A DNA stretch of 64,000 bases from Semisulcospira habei. Its lineage: Eukaryota; Mollusca; Gastropoda; Semisulcospiridae. The translations under genes and the position numbers were made by a program. The notes beneath the pieces are model-generated. The model worked only from the letters and a program-made list of their open reading frames with translations, had not been told where the DNA came from and did no database searches. The stretch is taken from positions 208,773,611 through 208,837,610 of the forward strand of contig BTPG01000005.1 of NCBI GenBank assembly GCA_036245525.1. The letters run 5' to 3'. Shown here piece by piece: positions 44,713 to 56,291 of the stretch (its first letter is position 1; each line of letters opens with the position of its first letter).

Positions 44713-46404
44713 ATCATCATCATCATCATCAGTCCCTTGCCCGAACTGGGCGTTGGGGGGACTGAAAGGCAGCAGCAACAGACAGTGCTCTCCACTGAGT
44801 TCTATTTTGGGCGGTGGCAAGCAAGTCTGGCATCTCGAGTTCGGTCCATTCTTTTATGTTTGCGACCCAACTCTTTCTCTGACGACCTCGCCGACGACTT
44901 CCTTCGAGAGTGCCTTGGAGGATAGTCTTGGACAAGGTGTTGTGTCGGGTCACGTGGCCAAACCAAGCAAGCTTGCGCCGTTTCACGGTTGCCAGAAGGG
45001 GTTCATGTGGGCCCACCAGGGAAGTGACGATGCTCCGTACATATTCGTTGGTCTTGTGCTCGCGGTACGAGATGCGGAGCAACTTCCTCAGGCACTTGTT
45101 CTCAAAGGCCTGGATTTTCTTTTCTGAGTCTGCAAGCAGTGTCCAAGTCTCACAGCCGTAGAGTAGAATAGACACTACGAGGGACTTGTAAAGCCTGTAC
45201 TTGATGGTGAAGCTGATGGAGTTACTTCGCCATATCCTGTCCAGCCTGGCCATTGCGGATGTTGCTGTACCTATCCTGATACGGATCTCTGCTATGCAAC
45301 TACCGTCTTTGGACAGGGTGGCTCCCAAGTACTTGAAGCTATTGACCTCTTCTAGCTTCTGGCCGTTCATGTGAATGTTGCTGCTGCTGTCGCTTGTGGT
45401 GTTGATCATCACTTTGCTTTTATCCGTACTGATCTCCATGCCATAAGACCCTGCGCTACTTGAAAGTTTGTCTGTCAGGTTTTGGAGCTCACTATTGCTG
45501 CCTGCCATGAGGTCAATGTCGTCTGCGAATCGAAGATTGCACAGGGATCTGCCACCAATAGAGATTGAAGTATGGTGGTCGTGGAGGGTTTCCTGCATGA
45601 TCTTCTCCAGGAATATGTTGAAAAGGACAGGAGAGAGCAGGCATCCTTGACGGACACCGATCGTCGTCCTGAAGAACTCGCCTGACTGATTGTTAAGTAG
45701 AACCGCGCTGCAGGCGTTCTTGTAAAGCGCTTCTATCATTTGGATCAGTCCCTCCTCTATGTTGAACGATCTCATGACTTGCCAGAGTCCGTCGTGCCAG
45801 ACGCGATCAAATGCTTTCCTGAAATCAATGAAGTTGTGGTAGAGTTCGCGCTGATGCTGCAGATGTTTCTCGATCAGGACGCGGCAGTTGAAAATCTGCT
45901 CTACAGTGCTTCTTCCAACTCTGAAGCCAGCCTGTTCTTCTGCCAGCAGTTCCTCGGCGAAAGTTTTGAGGCGGTTGAGAATGATTCTAAGCATTACTTT
46001 GCTAGGGTGACTTATCAGACTGATAGTTCTGTAGTTCTGGCACTGTTTCAGGTTTCCTTTCTTGGGGAGCGGGATCACTAGAGACTGTGTCCATTCTACT
46101 GGCCATTTCTTTTGCTCCCAGATCTTTTGACAGAGTGTAGTGAGGACCTTCGTTGTTACTTCTCCTCCATGTTTCAACAGTTCAGCAGGTACGTTGTCTA
46201 CACCTGGAGACTTTCCTCCCTTCAGGCCGCGTACGGCTGCTTCCACCTCTTCAGCTAACACTGGCAGGTCTTCAGCCTTCCTGGCCCCAGCCTGGTTGTT
46301 TTGGAGGATGCTGGTGTCTGGCTCAGCCTTGTAGTTATACAAGTCTCGGCAGTACTCAGTCCATCTGTTTAGTACAGCAGTGTTTTCCGTAAACCCACCA
46401 TTAA
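44707..46404 (-). mobile_element. RTE-like LINE, 5'-truncated, between two Maverick genes
   Basis: A candidate 6-bp TSD CATTAA lies at 44707-44712 and 46399-46404. The minus-strand element ends in ACTGATGATGATGATGAT. It inserted exactly between the TAA of the plus gene and the TGA of the convergent minus gene. Fragments of the same family are at 23837-23996 and 61433-61826. Confidence 0.85.
44729..46398 (-). CDS. RTE-like LINE reverse transcriptase, open frame
   Basis: About 555 codons are open from the truncation point. RT blocks: ALKG-like GLKGGKSPGVDNVPAELL, NYRTISLISHPSKVMLRIIL, FRVGRSTVEQIF, FIDFRKAFDRVWHDGL, VRQGCLLSPVLFNIF and the catalytic NLRFADDIDLMAG. The C-terminal region has ILLYGCETWTL and a basic RRRGRQRKSWVANIKEW, ending RARD followed by the ATG-repeat tail. 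The endonuclease is missing. A few bases of Maverick sequence extend the frame at its start. The intact frame suggests a recent insertion. Confidence 0.88.
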
Positions 46405-47591
46405 TCATCCTACTGACACCAAAAATATCAACACATGCTCTGCCATAATCCCCACTACCTTTGCTGCAGTATTGATAAGCCAACTGACTACACTACCAAT
46501 TATACCTGGCAATGCGTCCATTGCTTTCACAGCCAATTTCTTAAGCAAGTCTGATATGTGTGATAATTGTTTTTTTACCCAGGACTGTAAATCTTTTGGA
46601 TCAATTGGTGGTGCTGGAGGTGCTGGCGGTGTTGGACCACCACCACCACCGGAGACAGCCAACACTACAGTACTCATAATAAATCCAAGAGCAGTAATTA
46701 AACTCGCAATAGTGATACCCTGTTCTCTGAAAAGTGTTTTCAATCTCTCAGCCAGAGTAGTGTCTTCATGAAGTATTTTCTGAATAGTTTCTCTAATCCT
46801 GTTGACTTGTGATTTCAGTTTTTGTCTTCCAATACTAATCGCTTCTAACCGTCCTGATCTTTCTATATACAAATCATTTAATCTGTGTTGTATTCTTTGT
46901 TTCATTTCTGTGTCAAGATTCTCTTCATCAGCAGTTGCTAATTTGTTTTTTTCTCTTTCTATTTGATTATCAAGCTCACCCAGTTTTGCAACATTATTTA
47001 CCATCTCACCTCTGATTGTCTGCAGTGATTTATCCAAACCCTTTATCTCCCGCATTGACAAAGGAGGGTCTTCTATTGTTTTCATTACGTCATCTGTAAA
47101 TGAGGTTTCTTGTATAACTGTGTTTGCTATTTCTGGCAGCCTTGTTACTTCAGTCATTTCAATATCTTGTCCTGTTGGCAATCTTGTTTGCGTGTCATGG
47201 AGTGCAGTAACAAGTCTCCGTGTCAACCTTTTACTAGTACCAACACCAAGGTAATGCTGCAGTGCTGCCTCACCACCGACTTCTCCTTTAATTGTACTTA
47301 AAGCTCTAAACTTAGCAGGGTTGTTTTTATGTGTTAGATATACTTTACCTCTGTCAACAGTATTTAAATATAAATGACCCTTGCCATCAAGTTCAAACTG
47401 ATTAGGATCTATGTTGTCTGGGCGATCACCATCATGATCATAAAATGAGTTTACTTTGCTTTCTAAAAGTTCATGACGTAAACTGTAAGTATTTTTGTAC
47501 CAGTCATATCTGTCACATCTGTTGCACTAGTATCATAGTCATCCCTGACATCCATTTCAATATCATCATGATTAAATCCTCCTGCTGCCAT
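46405..47591 (-). pseudogene. Maverick protein with coiled coil and membrane-active C-terminus, frameshifted
   Basis: The ATG at 47591-47589 (MAAGGFNHDD) opens a frame that stops near 47463; reading continues in another frame from about 47500. A charged coiled coil follows (LGELDNQIEREKNKL to RIRETIQKIL), then a hydrophobic segment (ITIASLITALGFIMSTVVLA), a Gly/Pro hinge (GGGGGPTPPAPPAPP), and amphipathic helices ending LPGIIGSVVSWLINTAAKVV. The stop TGA is at 46407-46405. Likely a virion-associated membrane protein by analogy with position; not an enzyme. It is divergent from the capsid gene. Confidence 0.65.
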
Positions 47592-47632
47592 TGTTTTTAT
47601 TAATTTAATATTTTTGATTTTTTCATAATAAA

Positions 47633-48898
47633 ATGACACAGTCCTATGGATCAAAGTTAGACCCGTACAGAAAACTACGTGAGCCTCTTGGTGTTAAGGG
47701 CATTAGGCAATCAATCATCATTACTCACAATCCAAGTACTATAGACCAGAACCAAACACTTACAGTCAAGTTTCCAAACCTGGGTCCCAATGATGTTATT
47801 GTACCTGGCACTGCACACCTAGCATTTAATATTGAACTTTTATCAGAATCAGATGCAAACAGAACACTGGTTGACAATCTTGGCAGAGCAATTATTAAGA
47901 CTATTAAAGTTAAACTTGAAGGACAGGAAGTGTTTAGTCTTGACGATGCTGATGTGTTTTACTGTTACAAAGATCTTTGGCTTACACGACAAGAAAGAGA
48001 AGACCGTGTTTACCAAGGCATACAGCCTGTTAATGTTGCTAAACTTAGAATTGATGCAGCAGACAAATCAACATCTGCAATTGAGGACGTTATATTAGCA
48101 GATACATATGGTAATAGATTTATGAATTTGAAATCCTGACAACACACTTGCCTTATTACCAAGGAGCACTAAATGACCGTCTTAGTTTTGAACTAACTTT
48201 TAATGACTGTGGAAAAGTTATCAAAACAACTGACACAGATGCAACATACAAGATCTCAAACATTTCCTTGGAATACGAAATTGTCACACACACTGAACTT
48301 GCAAGACTAATTCAAAATCAATATCAGTCAAGACTTCCAATTTATTATGACCATGTGATAAGACACAGTACAATACCCAAGGACAAAGGTGATACAATGT
48401 GGAACATAAACCTCAACACACCTGCCAGGTCACTGAAAGTATACTGATGTTATTTATTGAACCAAAAAATCCATTCAAAAGAGATTCAGAAAAATTCTAC
48501 AATCCAAAGATTACACATTTATCCTGTATGATTGAAGGTCGTCCTAATCAAGTGTACGCATCGGGTATGCTGCCTTATCAACACTATGACGAGATTATAA
48601 AGTGGGCGGGTGGAAGACTTAGAGAAAAACCAGCAAACATTGTAAAGATTTACATCTGTGTGACGTAAGGATCAGTCAATACCTGACAGAAAAATATGCA
48701 CTGTGGCTAGACCTACGCAGTACAGATGATGACTATTTACATGGGTCAGGATGTACAGTTGAAAATGGCAGTGACGGAATAACAATTCAGATTCAAAAAA
48801 AGACTGAAACAGGAGGAGCCATAAACATATATTTGTATCTGATTTATGACGCACAACTCAATATTGCAGACAGTAGACTAAGTGGTCACTTGTATTAA
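47633..48898 (+). pseudogene. Major capsid protein candidate, three frameshifts
   Basis: Open segments 47633-48139, 48148-48447, 48399-48668 and about 48645-48898 lie in successive frames and together would span about 420 residues, the usual size of Maverick double jelly-roll capsid proteins. Recognisable blocks: DPYRKLREPLG at the N-terminus, PYYQGALNDRLSFELTF, NTPARSLK, FYNPKITHL, and YALWLDLRSTDD with YLYLIYDAQLNI at the C-terminus. It lies directly upstream of the packaging ATPase, as is usual. The start has the AATAAAATG context. The breaks prevent a full-length product. Confidence 0.72.
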
Positions 48899-48917
48899 AA
48901 TTATCTTCTGTATTAAA

Positions 48918-49529
48918 ATGAACCGGAGCTTGATGACACTTGACCCACACTGTGGATTGTTTTGTGGTGCCACTGGGTGTGGAAAAACTGAATTTGTACT
49001 TGACTTATTACAAACAAGATACATATACCATTTTGAAAACATAGTAATATTTTGTCCTACTATAAAACACAACAAAGCTTATCACAACCGTTTATTTATT
49101 TGGACTGACAGCAATATCTATTTAGTTGACCCTGAGAAAAAACTGAATGATTACCTGCTGTATTTTTACAAACAATTTGAAGGACAGCCAACCCTGTTTA
49201 TTGTTGATGACTGTTCTGCAGAGAAAGACATTGTCAAGAAAAGAAACACACTAGCAGAACTGGCTTTCAGTGGCAGACATGCAAACATAAGTGTATGGAT
49301 TCTCACTCAAAAATATAATGCTGTACTGAAAGATTTTCGAGAACAGTTAAAGTTTATCTGTTTGTTTTACTGTAAGGACCGTGACAGCTTTGAAGACTGT
49401 CTCAGAGAAAACGATGTTATACCAAATAAACATGAACGAGACTGTGTAAAAAATAAACTGAAATCGACTAAGCATTTAAAACTTATTTTAAAGACAGATC
49501 AGCCCACAGGGTATGGGTTAGTAAATTAA
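48918..49529 (+). CDS. DNA-packaging ATPase (A32/FtsK-HerA type)
   Basis: 203 residues from ATG 48918, directly after TATTAAA. Walker A is GATGCGKT (residues 17-24), Walker B is LFIVDD (93-98) followed by Cys-Ser, and a sensor-like LTQKYNA lies near residue 140. This enzyme would pump genome DNA into the capsid. The frame is intact, the size is typical, and it follows the capsid gene by 20 bp. Confidence 0.88.
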   Translation: MNRSLMTLDPHCGLFCGATGCGKTEFVLDLLQTRYIYHFENIVIFCPTIKHNKAYHNRLFIWTDSNIYLVDPEKKLNDYLLYFYKQFEGQPTLFIVDDCSAEKDIVKKRNTLAELAFSGRHANISVWILTQKYNAVLKDFREQLKFICLFYCKDRDSFEDCLRENDVIPNKHERDCVKNKLKSTKHLKLILKTDQPTGYGLVN

Positions 49530-49549
49530 TTTATACTTTTGTTTTGTCC

Positions 49550-49559
49550 AATAAAAATG
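49550..49559 (+). promoter_or_regulatory. AATAAAAATG start context
   Basis: The identical 10-mer abuts the ATG of the next gene and of the polymerase gene (49915-49924), with TTTTGTC just upstream of both. Confidence 0.5.
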
Positions 49560-49835
49560 ACAGACGGACAAACCATTGACATCACACACTGCTTCAAAGA
49601 TGTTGTACACTTTACTCAGATAAGAACACCTCCCAAACAACCTGACATAAATCTCTTTAAAAAAACAGCAATATATTTGTCATATAATATGACTTTGGAT
49701 TATGTTGATGAGCATCCAAATGTGGAGAGTTTAACAGTTGATTTTAGGACACCCACATTGAGAGTTAAAAAAATAACCGCCAGGGCTGGTTTGAGATACT
49801 TTGTGAACAAATATTTCAACAACTACGTAAACTAA
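49557..49835 (+). CDS. Maverick hypothetical protein, 92 aa
   Basis: The ATG at 49557 (MTDGQTIDITH) has the shared AATAAAAATGAC context. Small and soluble-looking; the C-terminus VNKYFNNYVN is aromatic/Asn-rich. No motif recognised; it lacks the His-Asp-Cys arrangement of an adenain-type protease. It sits between ATPase and polymerase. Confidence 0.62.
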   Translation: MTDGQTIDITHCFKDVVHFTQIRTPPKQPDINLFKKTAIYLSYNMTLDYVDEHPNVESLTVDFRTPTLRVKKITARAGLRYFVNKYFNNYVN

Positions 49836-49914
49836 ATGTTTATATTAACAGTGTGACAGTCAATAAAGTGGTATTACATAAAGTGTAATTTTTCTATTAT
49901 TATTTTGTCGGACA

Positions 49915-49924
49915 AATAAAAATG
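49915..49924 (+). promoter_or_regulatory. AATAAAAATG start context of the polymerase gene
   Basis: Same 10-mer as at 49550-49559; similar A/T-rich leaders precede most genes of the element. Confidence 0.5.
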
Positions 49925-51125
49925 ACGGACAATGCTCAAGGTTTAAGAAATGTGTTTCACACAACAGACTTGCCTATATCCAATAGTAACAATGTCTATG
50001 AATCGATAGAAATGTCTTTTTCTGTCATACAAGATAATCTTCTTACAGGCAGTGTAAAGATTCAGATTGTTGCTAAAATAGAATTTACTAGAGTAGACGG
50101 TGAAGTGATTGTATCGTATATATCGACAAGACAACACACAATTAACACAAAAAGAGAATTAGAAAACGTGTTTAAAAACAGACTATTGCCTGACTTTCTA
50201 GAAGCAATTGACAAAGCAAAAATGAAGGGGTCTGGTTGGCACGAAGGTCATGTGCATGAACTACAATTGAAGCAGTCAAGGTATCATCCTATACTAGGCA
50301 AATCATTGATACCACTGCCAATTGACATTGCAAACAAAAAGGCTGTCGTCAATATACAGAACAATGATAATTTTTGTTTCATGTGGTGTGTGCTTGCTAA
50401 ACTACATTATGTAAAAACAAAACCTGAACGTGTATCTAACTACACCAAATTTGTAAATGAACTTAATTTCAGTGGCATAGATTTCCCTGTTAAGGTAGAA
50501 GACATAGACTTGTTTGAACAATTAAATCCTGGCATATCTGTAAATGTGTATGTATGGGATAATGACTCTGTTGACAAGTTACAACCCATTAGAGTATCAC
50601 CACTTGCCCCCACCTACGGACAATCAGAAGACAAACATGTTGACATGTTATTAATCGGTGATCACTACACAATTATCAGGAGTATGTCACGTCTAATTCA
50701 TGGGCATGTGTCAAAACACAATGGCAAACAGGAAGTGTGTAAGAGATGTTTGCAAAGGTTTTCATCTAGTTCAGTAGCACACAAACATGTTTTACACTGT
50801 AGGTCAGCTGATGATATACAAACAGTACTTAAGTATCCAGATCCTGGTAGTCAAGTATATTTCAAGAACTATAAGAATCAGCAAAAGCTACCATTTGTAG
50901 TGTATGCTGATTTTGAATCACTGGTTGTACCGTATGAAGGTCCTGTTCCAGAATCATTACCAAAGACAGTAAAATTGAGTGACCAAGTGGTGTGTTCTTT
51001 TGGTTATATTCTTGTTAAGTCAGACGGACAGCATACCGAGCCTGTTATTTACAGAGGGAAAAATGCAGCATGTCTGTTTTTAACAGAAATGAGACAACTG
51101 TATAGTCAGGTGGTACATTATCTAG

Positions 51126-51900
51126 GTGTTCCTGGATCTCTACATCGTTTTCGTCAAACCAGTCTTTGTTCTTCTTTCTGGCGAAACCCAAGACTTCTGC
51201 AGAGGATTTTGCAATAGCAGTTTTCAGTTGTTCCCAAAGTGTTTCAGGGGAGGAGTCTACTGGGTCCGCTGTGTCTTTGAGCCTGCGCTGTAAATCTGTC
51301 TGAAAGGCAGCTTTCACATCGTCACGCTGAAGGCTGGCAACGTCAAGCTTTTTCTTGGGGGGCCCCCATTTCTTGGGTTTTGGCTTGAAGTGGAGCCTGA
51401 GTTTGCAGCGGACAAGGCGGTGGTCAGTGTGGCACTCTGCGCTGGGCATCACTCTGGTGAGGAGGACGTCACTGCGGTCCCTCTGACGCACTAGGACATA
51501 GTCGATAAGGTGCCAGTGTTTGAAGCAAGGATGCATCCAGGTGGTCTTTCGACTGTCCTTTTGCTGAAAAGTAGTGTTGGTGATGACCAGTTGCTGCTCC
51601 GCACAGAACTCCAACAGTAGGCGGCCATTGTCATTGCAGTTCCCCACGCCATGCTTGCCGAGGACTCCTTTCCAGGTTTCAGAGTCCTGGCCCACTCTGG
51701 CGTTGAAGTCGCCAAGGATGATGACTTTGTCGTCTGCAGGGGTACTCTGTAGGAGGCTGCGCAGGTCAGTGTAAAACTTGTCCTTTTCAGCAGGCTCTGC
51801 CAGGAGGGTTGGGGAGTACACACTGAGAAGGGTGACGTGCTGCTGGTGTCTCAGTGGGAGGCGCATGGACATGATGCGGTCTGAGTGGCCCGTTGGTAGG
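51126..51900 (-). pseudogene. LINE endonuclease half, inverted
   Basis: Minus-strand frame with VTLLSVYSPTLL, VIILGDFNARVGQD (catalytic GDFN), LIDYVLVRQRDRSDV and HTDHRLVRCKL (Asp-His block), then linker WFDENDVEIQEHL. The N-terminal strands are missing (truncation at about 51900). The domain resembles APE endonucleases of RTE/Proto-type LINEs. Confidence 0.85.
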
Positions 51901-51904
51901 TTTT

Positions 51905-54058
51905 CCAGCCGCCCATCAGGCCCACCTAGCCCAGCCTTCCTGCCCTGTGAAGAAATCTGCCTTCCGCCTCGTCTGCAGCAGTCTCCAGCGCAAGCTCAGA
52001 GATCTCCAGAATGAGTGGTGGACCAGACTTGCACAGAGGACCCAGCTTTGTGCTGACAATGGTGACTACAGGGGCTTCTACGAAGCACTGAAAGCAGTGT
52101 ATGGCCCCAGGCACCTGGTACAAAGTCCCCTGCGAAGCGCGAATGGCCAGGCACTCCTCACAGATAATACTTCCATCTTGAACCACTGGTCGGAATACTT
52201 TCAGAGCCTCTTCAGCGCTGAGCGCACTGTTCAAGAAGCAGTCGTCCTACAAATCCCACACCTCCCAGTAAAGGTTGAATTGGACGAACCGCCCACCGCT
52301 GAAGAGACCCTCACAGCCATTCACCAGCTCAAGAGTGGCAAAGCAGCAGGCATTGATGGAATACCGCCAGAGATCTGGAAACATGGAGGCACAGCACTGC
52401 ACAACAAGCTCCATGACCTCTTTCTCTGCTGCTGGGAGGAAGGAACACTACCAAAAGATCTCCGTGATGCAGTCGTTATCACCCTGTACAAGAACAAAGG
52501 CGAGAAGTCTGACTGTTCCAACTATCGGGGAATTACCCTGCTGTCCATTGCTGGGAAAATCCTTGCAAGGCTGCTCCTGAATCGGCTGGTACCTGCCATC
52601 GCTGAAGACCAACTCCCAGAGGGCCAGTGTGGCTTCAGAGCAAACAGGAGCACCACCGATATGGTCTTTGTGCTGAGACAGCTACAGGAGAAGTGCCGCG
52701 AGGAGGACAAAGGGCTGTACGTAACATTTGTCGACCTAACAAAAGCGTTCGACACTGTGAGCAGGCAAGGCATATGGCAGATCCTGGAGCGACTTGGCTG
52801 TCCCCCAAAGTTCCTCAACATGATTGTCCAGCTACACGAGGACCAGCAAGGCCAGGTCAGACTCAACAATGATCTCTCAGAACCATTCCCTATTCTCAAC
52901 GGCGTAAAGCAGGGCTGCGTGCTGGCACCGACCCTCTTCACCATCTTTTTTAGCATGATGTTGAAGCAGGCCACAGTGGACCTCAATGATGACGACGCAG
53001 TGTACATCAGGTATCGTCTCGATGGCAGCCTGTTCAACCTTAGACGACTGCAGGCCCACACGAAAACCCTAGACCAACTGATTCGTGAGCTGCTTTTTGC
53101 TGATGATGCTGCCCTCGTTGCACACACAGAGAGAGCCCTGCAGCGCATCACGTCTTGCTTCGCAGATGCTGCCCAGCTCTTTGGACTCGAGGTCAGTCTG
53201 AAAAAGACAGAGGTCCTCCATCAGCCGGCACCCAAGACAGTGTATCGCCCTCCTCACATCACCATTGGCGAGTCTGAACTAAAGTCAGTGCACCAGTTTA
53301 CTTACCTTGGCTGCATTATCACGTCGGACGCCAAGCTGGACAAGGAGCTTGAAAGCAGGCTGGCAAAAGCGAACAGCGCTTTCGGGCGACTTTTCAAGCG
53401 GGTGTGGCACAATCAACAGCTGAAAACAGGCACCAAGATCAGCGTGTACAGAGCTGTGGTCCTCACCACCCTGCTGTATGGTTCCGAGTCTTGGGCCCTC
53501 TACCGCAGCCAACTACAACTCCTCAAACGCTTCCACCAGCGCTGCCTGCGTACCATCCTGGGCATTCACTGGAGTGACTATGTCACCAACGTCGAGGTCC
53601 TTGAACAGGCTGAAACTGTGAGCATCGAGGCTTTGCTGCTGCGGACACAGCTCCGCTGGGCGGGGCATGTTTCCAGGATGGAGGATCATCGCCTACCAAA
53701 GATCACCCTGTTCGGCGAGCTTGCTACTGGACACCGTGACAGAGGGGCACCAAAGAAGAGATACAAAGACTGTCTCAAGAAGTCACTTAGTGCCTGCCAA
53801 ATCGACCACCACCAGTGGTCTTCGCTTGCTGCGGACCGTGACACCTGGCGCTCCACCATTTACAAGGCAGCTGTCTCCTTTGAGGACTCTCACAGAGCTA
53901 GCCTTAAGGACAAGCGGCTCAGGAGAAAAAACAGAGATGCCGCAGCTCAGAACCCTGGCCATACCTTCCCCTGCAGCCACTGCGGTCGAACCTGCCTGTC
54001 TCGGATTGGCCTCCGCAGCCACGAACAAGCCTGCAGACGTCGTGGGCAACTCCTATAA
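51905..54058 (+). CDS. LINE reverse transcriptase half with C-terminal zinc finger
   Basis: Open for about 715 codons; the first ATG (51893) lies at the inversion joint. RT blocks: IHQLKSGKAAGIDGIPPEIW, NYRGITLLSIAGKILARLL, FVDLTKAFDTVSRQG, VKQGCVLAPTLFTIF and catalytic LLFADDAALVAH. After the thumb there are TTLLYGSESWALY, LRWAGHVSRM and RGAPKKRYKDC, and a C2H2-type finger FPCSHCGRTCLSRIGLRSHE near the end. The frame is intact, implying a young insertion, but separation from the endonuclease makes it immobile. Confidence 0.92.
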   Translation, partial: PAAHQAHLAQPSCPVKKSAFRLVCSSLQRKLRDLQNEWWTRLAQRTQLCADNGDYRGFYEALKAVYGPRHLVQSPLRSANGQALLTDNTSILNHWSEYFQSLFSAERTVQEAVVLQIPHLPVKVELDEPPTAEETLTAIHQLKSGKAAGIDGIPPEIWKHGGTALHNKLHDLFLCCWEEGTLPKDLRDAVVITLYKNKGEKSDCSNYRGITLLSIAGKILARLLLNRLVPAIAEDQLPEGQCGFRANRSTTDMVFVLRQLQEKCREEDKGLYVTFVDLTKAFDTVSRQGIWQILERLGCPPKFLNMIVQLHEDQQGQVRLNNDLSEPFPILNGVKQGCVLAPTLFTIFFSMMLKQATVDLNDDDAVYIRYRLDGSLFNLRRLQAHTKTLDQLIRELLFADDAALVAHTERALQRITSCFADAAQLFGLEVSLKKTEVLHQPAPKTVYRPPHITIGESELKSVHQFTYLGCIITSDAKLDKELESRLAKANSAFGRLFKRVWHNQQLKTGTKISVYRAVVLTTLLYGSESWALYRSQLQLLKRFHQRCLRTILGIHWSDYVTNVEVLEQAETVSIEALLLRTQLRWAGHVSRMEDHRLPKITLFGELATGHRDRGAPKKRYKDCLKKSLSACQIDHHQWSSLAADRDTWRSTIYKAAVSFEDSHRASLKDKRLRRKNRDAAAQNPGHTFPCSHCGRTCLSRIGLRSHEQACRRRGQLL

Positions 54059-56291
54059 AATCTTCGTTCGCGAAGTCAAGCCAAGAGAGAGACATTATCT
54101 AGAAAACAATCAGATGCCTGTGATGATGACAGAAGAAGATAAAATAAATTTTGATACAGCCGTGACGTGTTGGATTTGTGAAAAACCCCTCCAGCGTGAC
54201 AAAGTTTGTGACCATGATCACATAACTGGACGGTACAGACATGCTGCACATAACAAGTGTAATTTATTATTAAAAATAGATCCCAAGACATATAAGTTAC
54301 CAATCTTTTTCCACAATCTCAGGGGGTACGATTCACATATTATCATGCGTGCTGTGGATGAGTCTTACAAAAAAATTAGTTGTATTGCACAGACAACTGA
54401 GAAATATTTGACTTTTAGATTGGACAACAAATTAGTGTTTTATGACTCCATGCAACATTTGTCTTTAGGTCTTGCCAGTCTGGCAGATGGACTGACATCG
54501 TTTCCAATAACAAGTAAATATTTTGAGCCAGACTTGATTAAGAAAGGAGTGTATCCGTATGAATACATCAGTGACTGGGTTGTGTTTGAGGAAACAACAC
54601 TACCACCAAAAGATAAATTTTATTCTACACTTAATGGTAAAGGCATTTCTGACTCTGATTACCAACATGCACTTGATGCGTGGGATAAATTAGGGTGTCA
54701 GACAATTGGTGACTACCACGATCAGTACTTAAAGGCTGATGTTTGTTTGCTAGCAGATGTATTTGAAAGTTACCGTGAAAAGGGTCTATTACACTACAGT
54801 CTTGACCCTGCTTGTTACATAACTAGTCCCGGCATGATATGGGATGCATTTTTAAAATCCAGTAAGATATTTATTGACCTGTTGTCTGATCGTACAATGG
54901 GTGAAATGGTGGAACGTGGATTGAGGGGAGGCATTAGTATTGCAGCAAACAATTATGCCAAAGCAAATAATAAATATATTGACGACCCAGGGTTTGACCC
55001 CGAGGGGTCAAGGTCATTCATTATGTATGTGGACGCTAATAACCTGTATGGGTTCGCAATGTGTGAATTATTGCCCTTGAAAAACTTTTGTCTGTATGAT
55101 TTGTCACAGTGTGACATAACAGACATAACAAACAATATTATGAGTCATGACCGGAATGACGCCAAGGGTTGGATCTTTGAAGTAGACCTGGAGTACCCAC
55201 ACCATCTACACGATTACCACAATGATTATCCCTTGGCTGTTGAGAAAATGAGTATGACGGGGAAAAAAGAAGACACTAAACTTGTGCCGAATCTGAATGA
55301 CAAATTCAATTACGTTTGCCACTATCGATTGCTGCAGTTTTATATAAGACATGGGTTAGTACTAAAGAAAGTTCACAGAGGTATTCAATTTGACCAAAGT
55401 GCTTTTATGAAAGATTACATAATGAAGAACACAGCATTGCGTGCCAGAGATGGCAACACTGCATTTGACAAAGACTTCTTTAAACTTATGAACAATGCCT
55501 GTTTTGGCAAGACAATGGAAAATCCTCATCACCGCAAAGATGTGAGATTAGTTACAACTGAATCAGGTGCAATTAAACTTACAGGCAAGCCACAGTACAC
55601 AGGGTATAAAGAGTTTCATTCATCATTGTATGCAGTGTCACTCAAAAAAAAAGATTGTCAAACTGGACAAGCCAGTATTCATTGGTATGGCAATTCTTGA
55701 GTTGTCAAAATTGTTGATGCTTGAATTTTATTATGATTACTTCAAACCGAAGTATCCTGAGTGTCGTCTGCTATACACTGACACTGACTCTATGATTATT
55801 GATGTGTGTACTAAAGACTTTTATGAAGACATGAAAACAGAACTACACATGTACGACACGTCTGACTACCCTAAGGAACATCCACTGTATAGCACACAAA
55901 ACAAAAAAGTGCCTGGAAAGTTTAAAGATGAACTGAATGGTGTGCCTATTGTTGAGTACGTTGGACTGAGATCAAAAATGTATTCTATACTGCACCAAAA
56001 GGGAAGTCAGTCGAAAGCCAAAGGAATAAAAAAAAAAAAAAAACAGCGATAAAAAATAAAAACATTAGACATGAACATTACAAGCAAGTGTTAGATGGTG
56101 CATTAATGCCTGATTATCCAAACAAGTCACTGAGATCAAATAGACATAATTTAGAAATGATCCAAATGCATAAGAAGTCACTTGCAGTTGGGGACACAAA
56201 ACGAGTGTTTCACAGTAAGGAAAAGGCTTATGCACCCGGTCATTACAGGCTTAAGTTATCTGAAGACATTTGTGATGAACTGATCGATGAG

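Larger units (their letters stand above)
51115..54102 (+). mobile_element. 5'-inverted LINE inside the polymerase gene, 11-bp TSD
   Basis: ACATTATCTAG is present directly at 51115-51125 and 54092-54102. The 2966-bp insert has its endonuclease half on the minus strand (51126-about 51900) and its RT half on the plus strand (about 51905-54058), as produced by twin priming. The short 3' UTR ends CTTCGTTCGCGAAG and a GA-rich tail. Confidence 0.93.

Noticed and set aside
46405..46483. Fusion of Maverick protein and LINE RT suggested by a continuous minus-strand frame
   Set aside because: The first ~28 codons are out of frame with the Maverick protein; the join is accidental at the insertion site.
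52522..53151. 209-aa minus-strand frame rich in Ser/Arg
   Set aside because: Antisense of the intact LINE RT; no domain.
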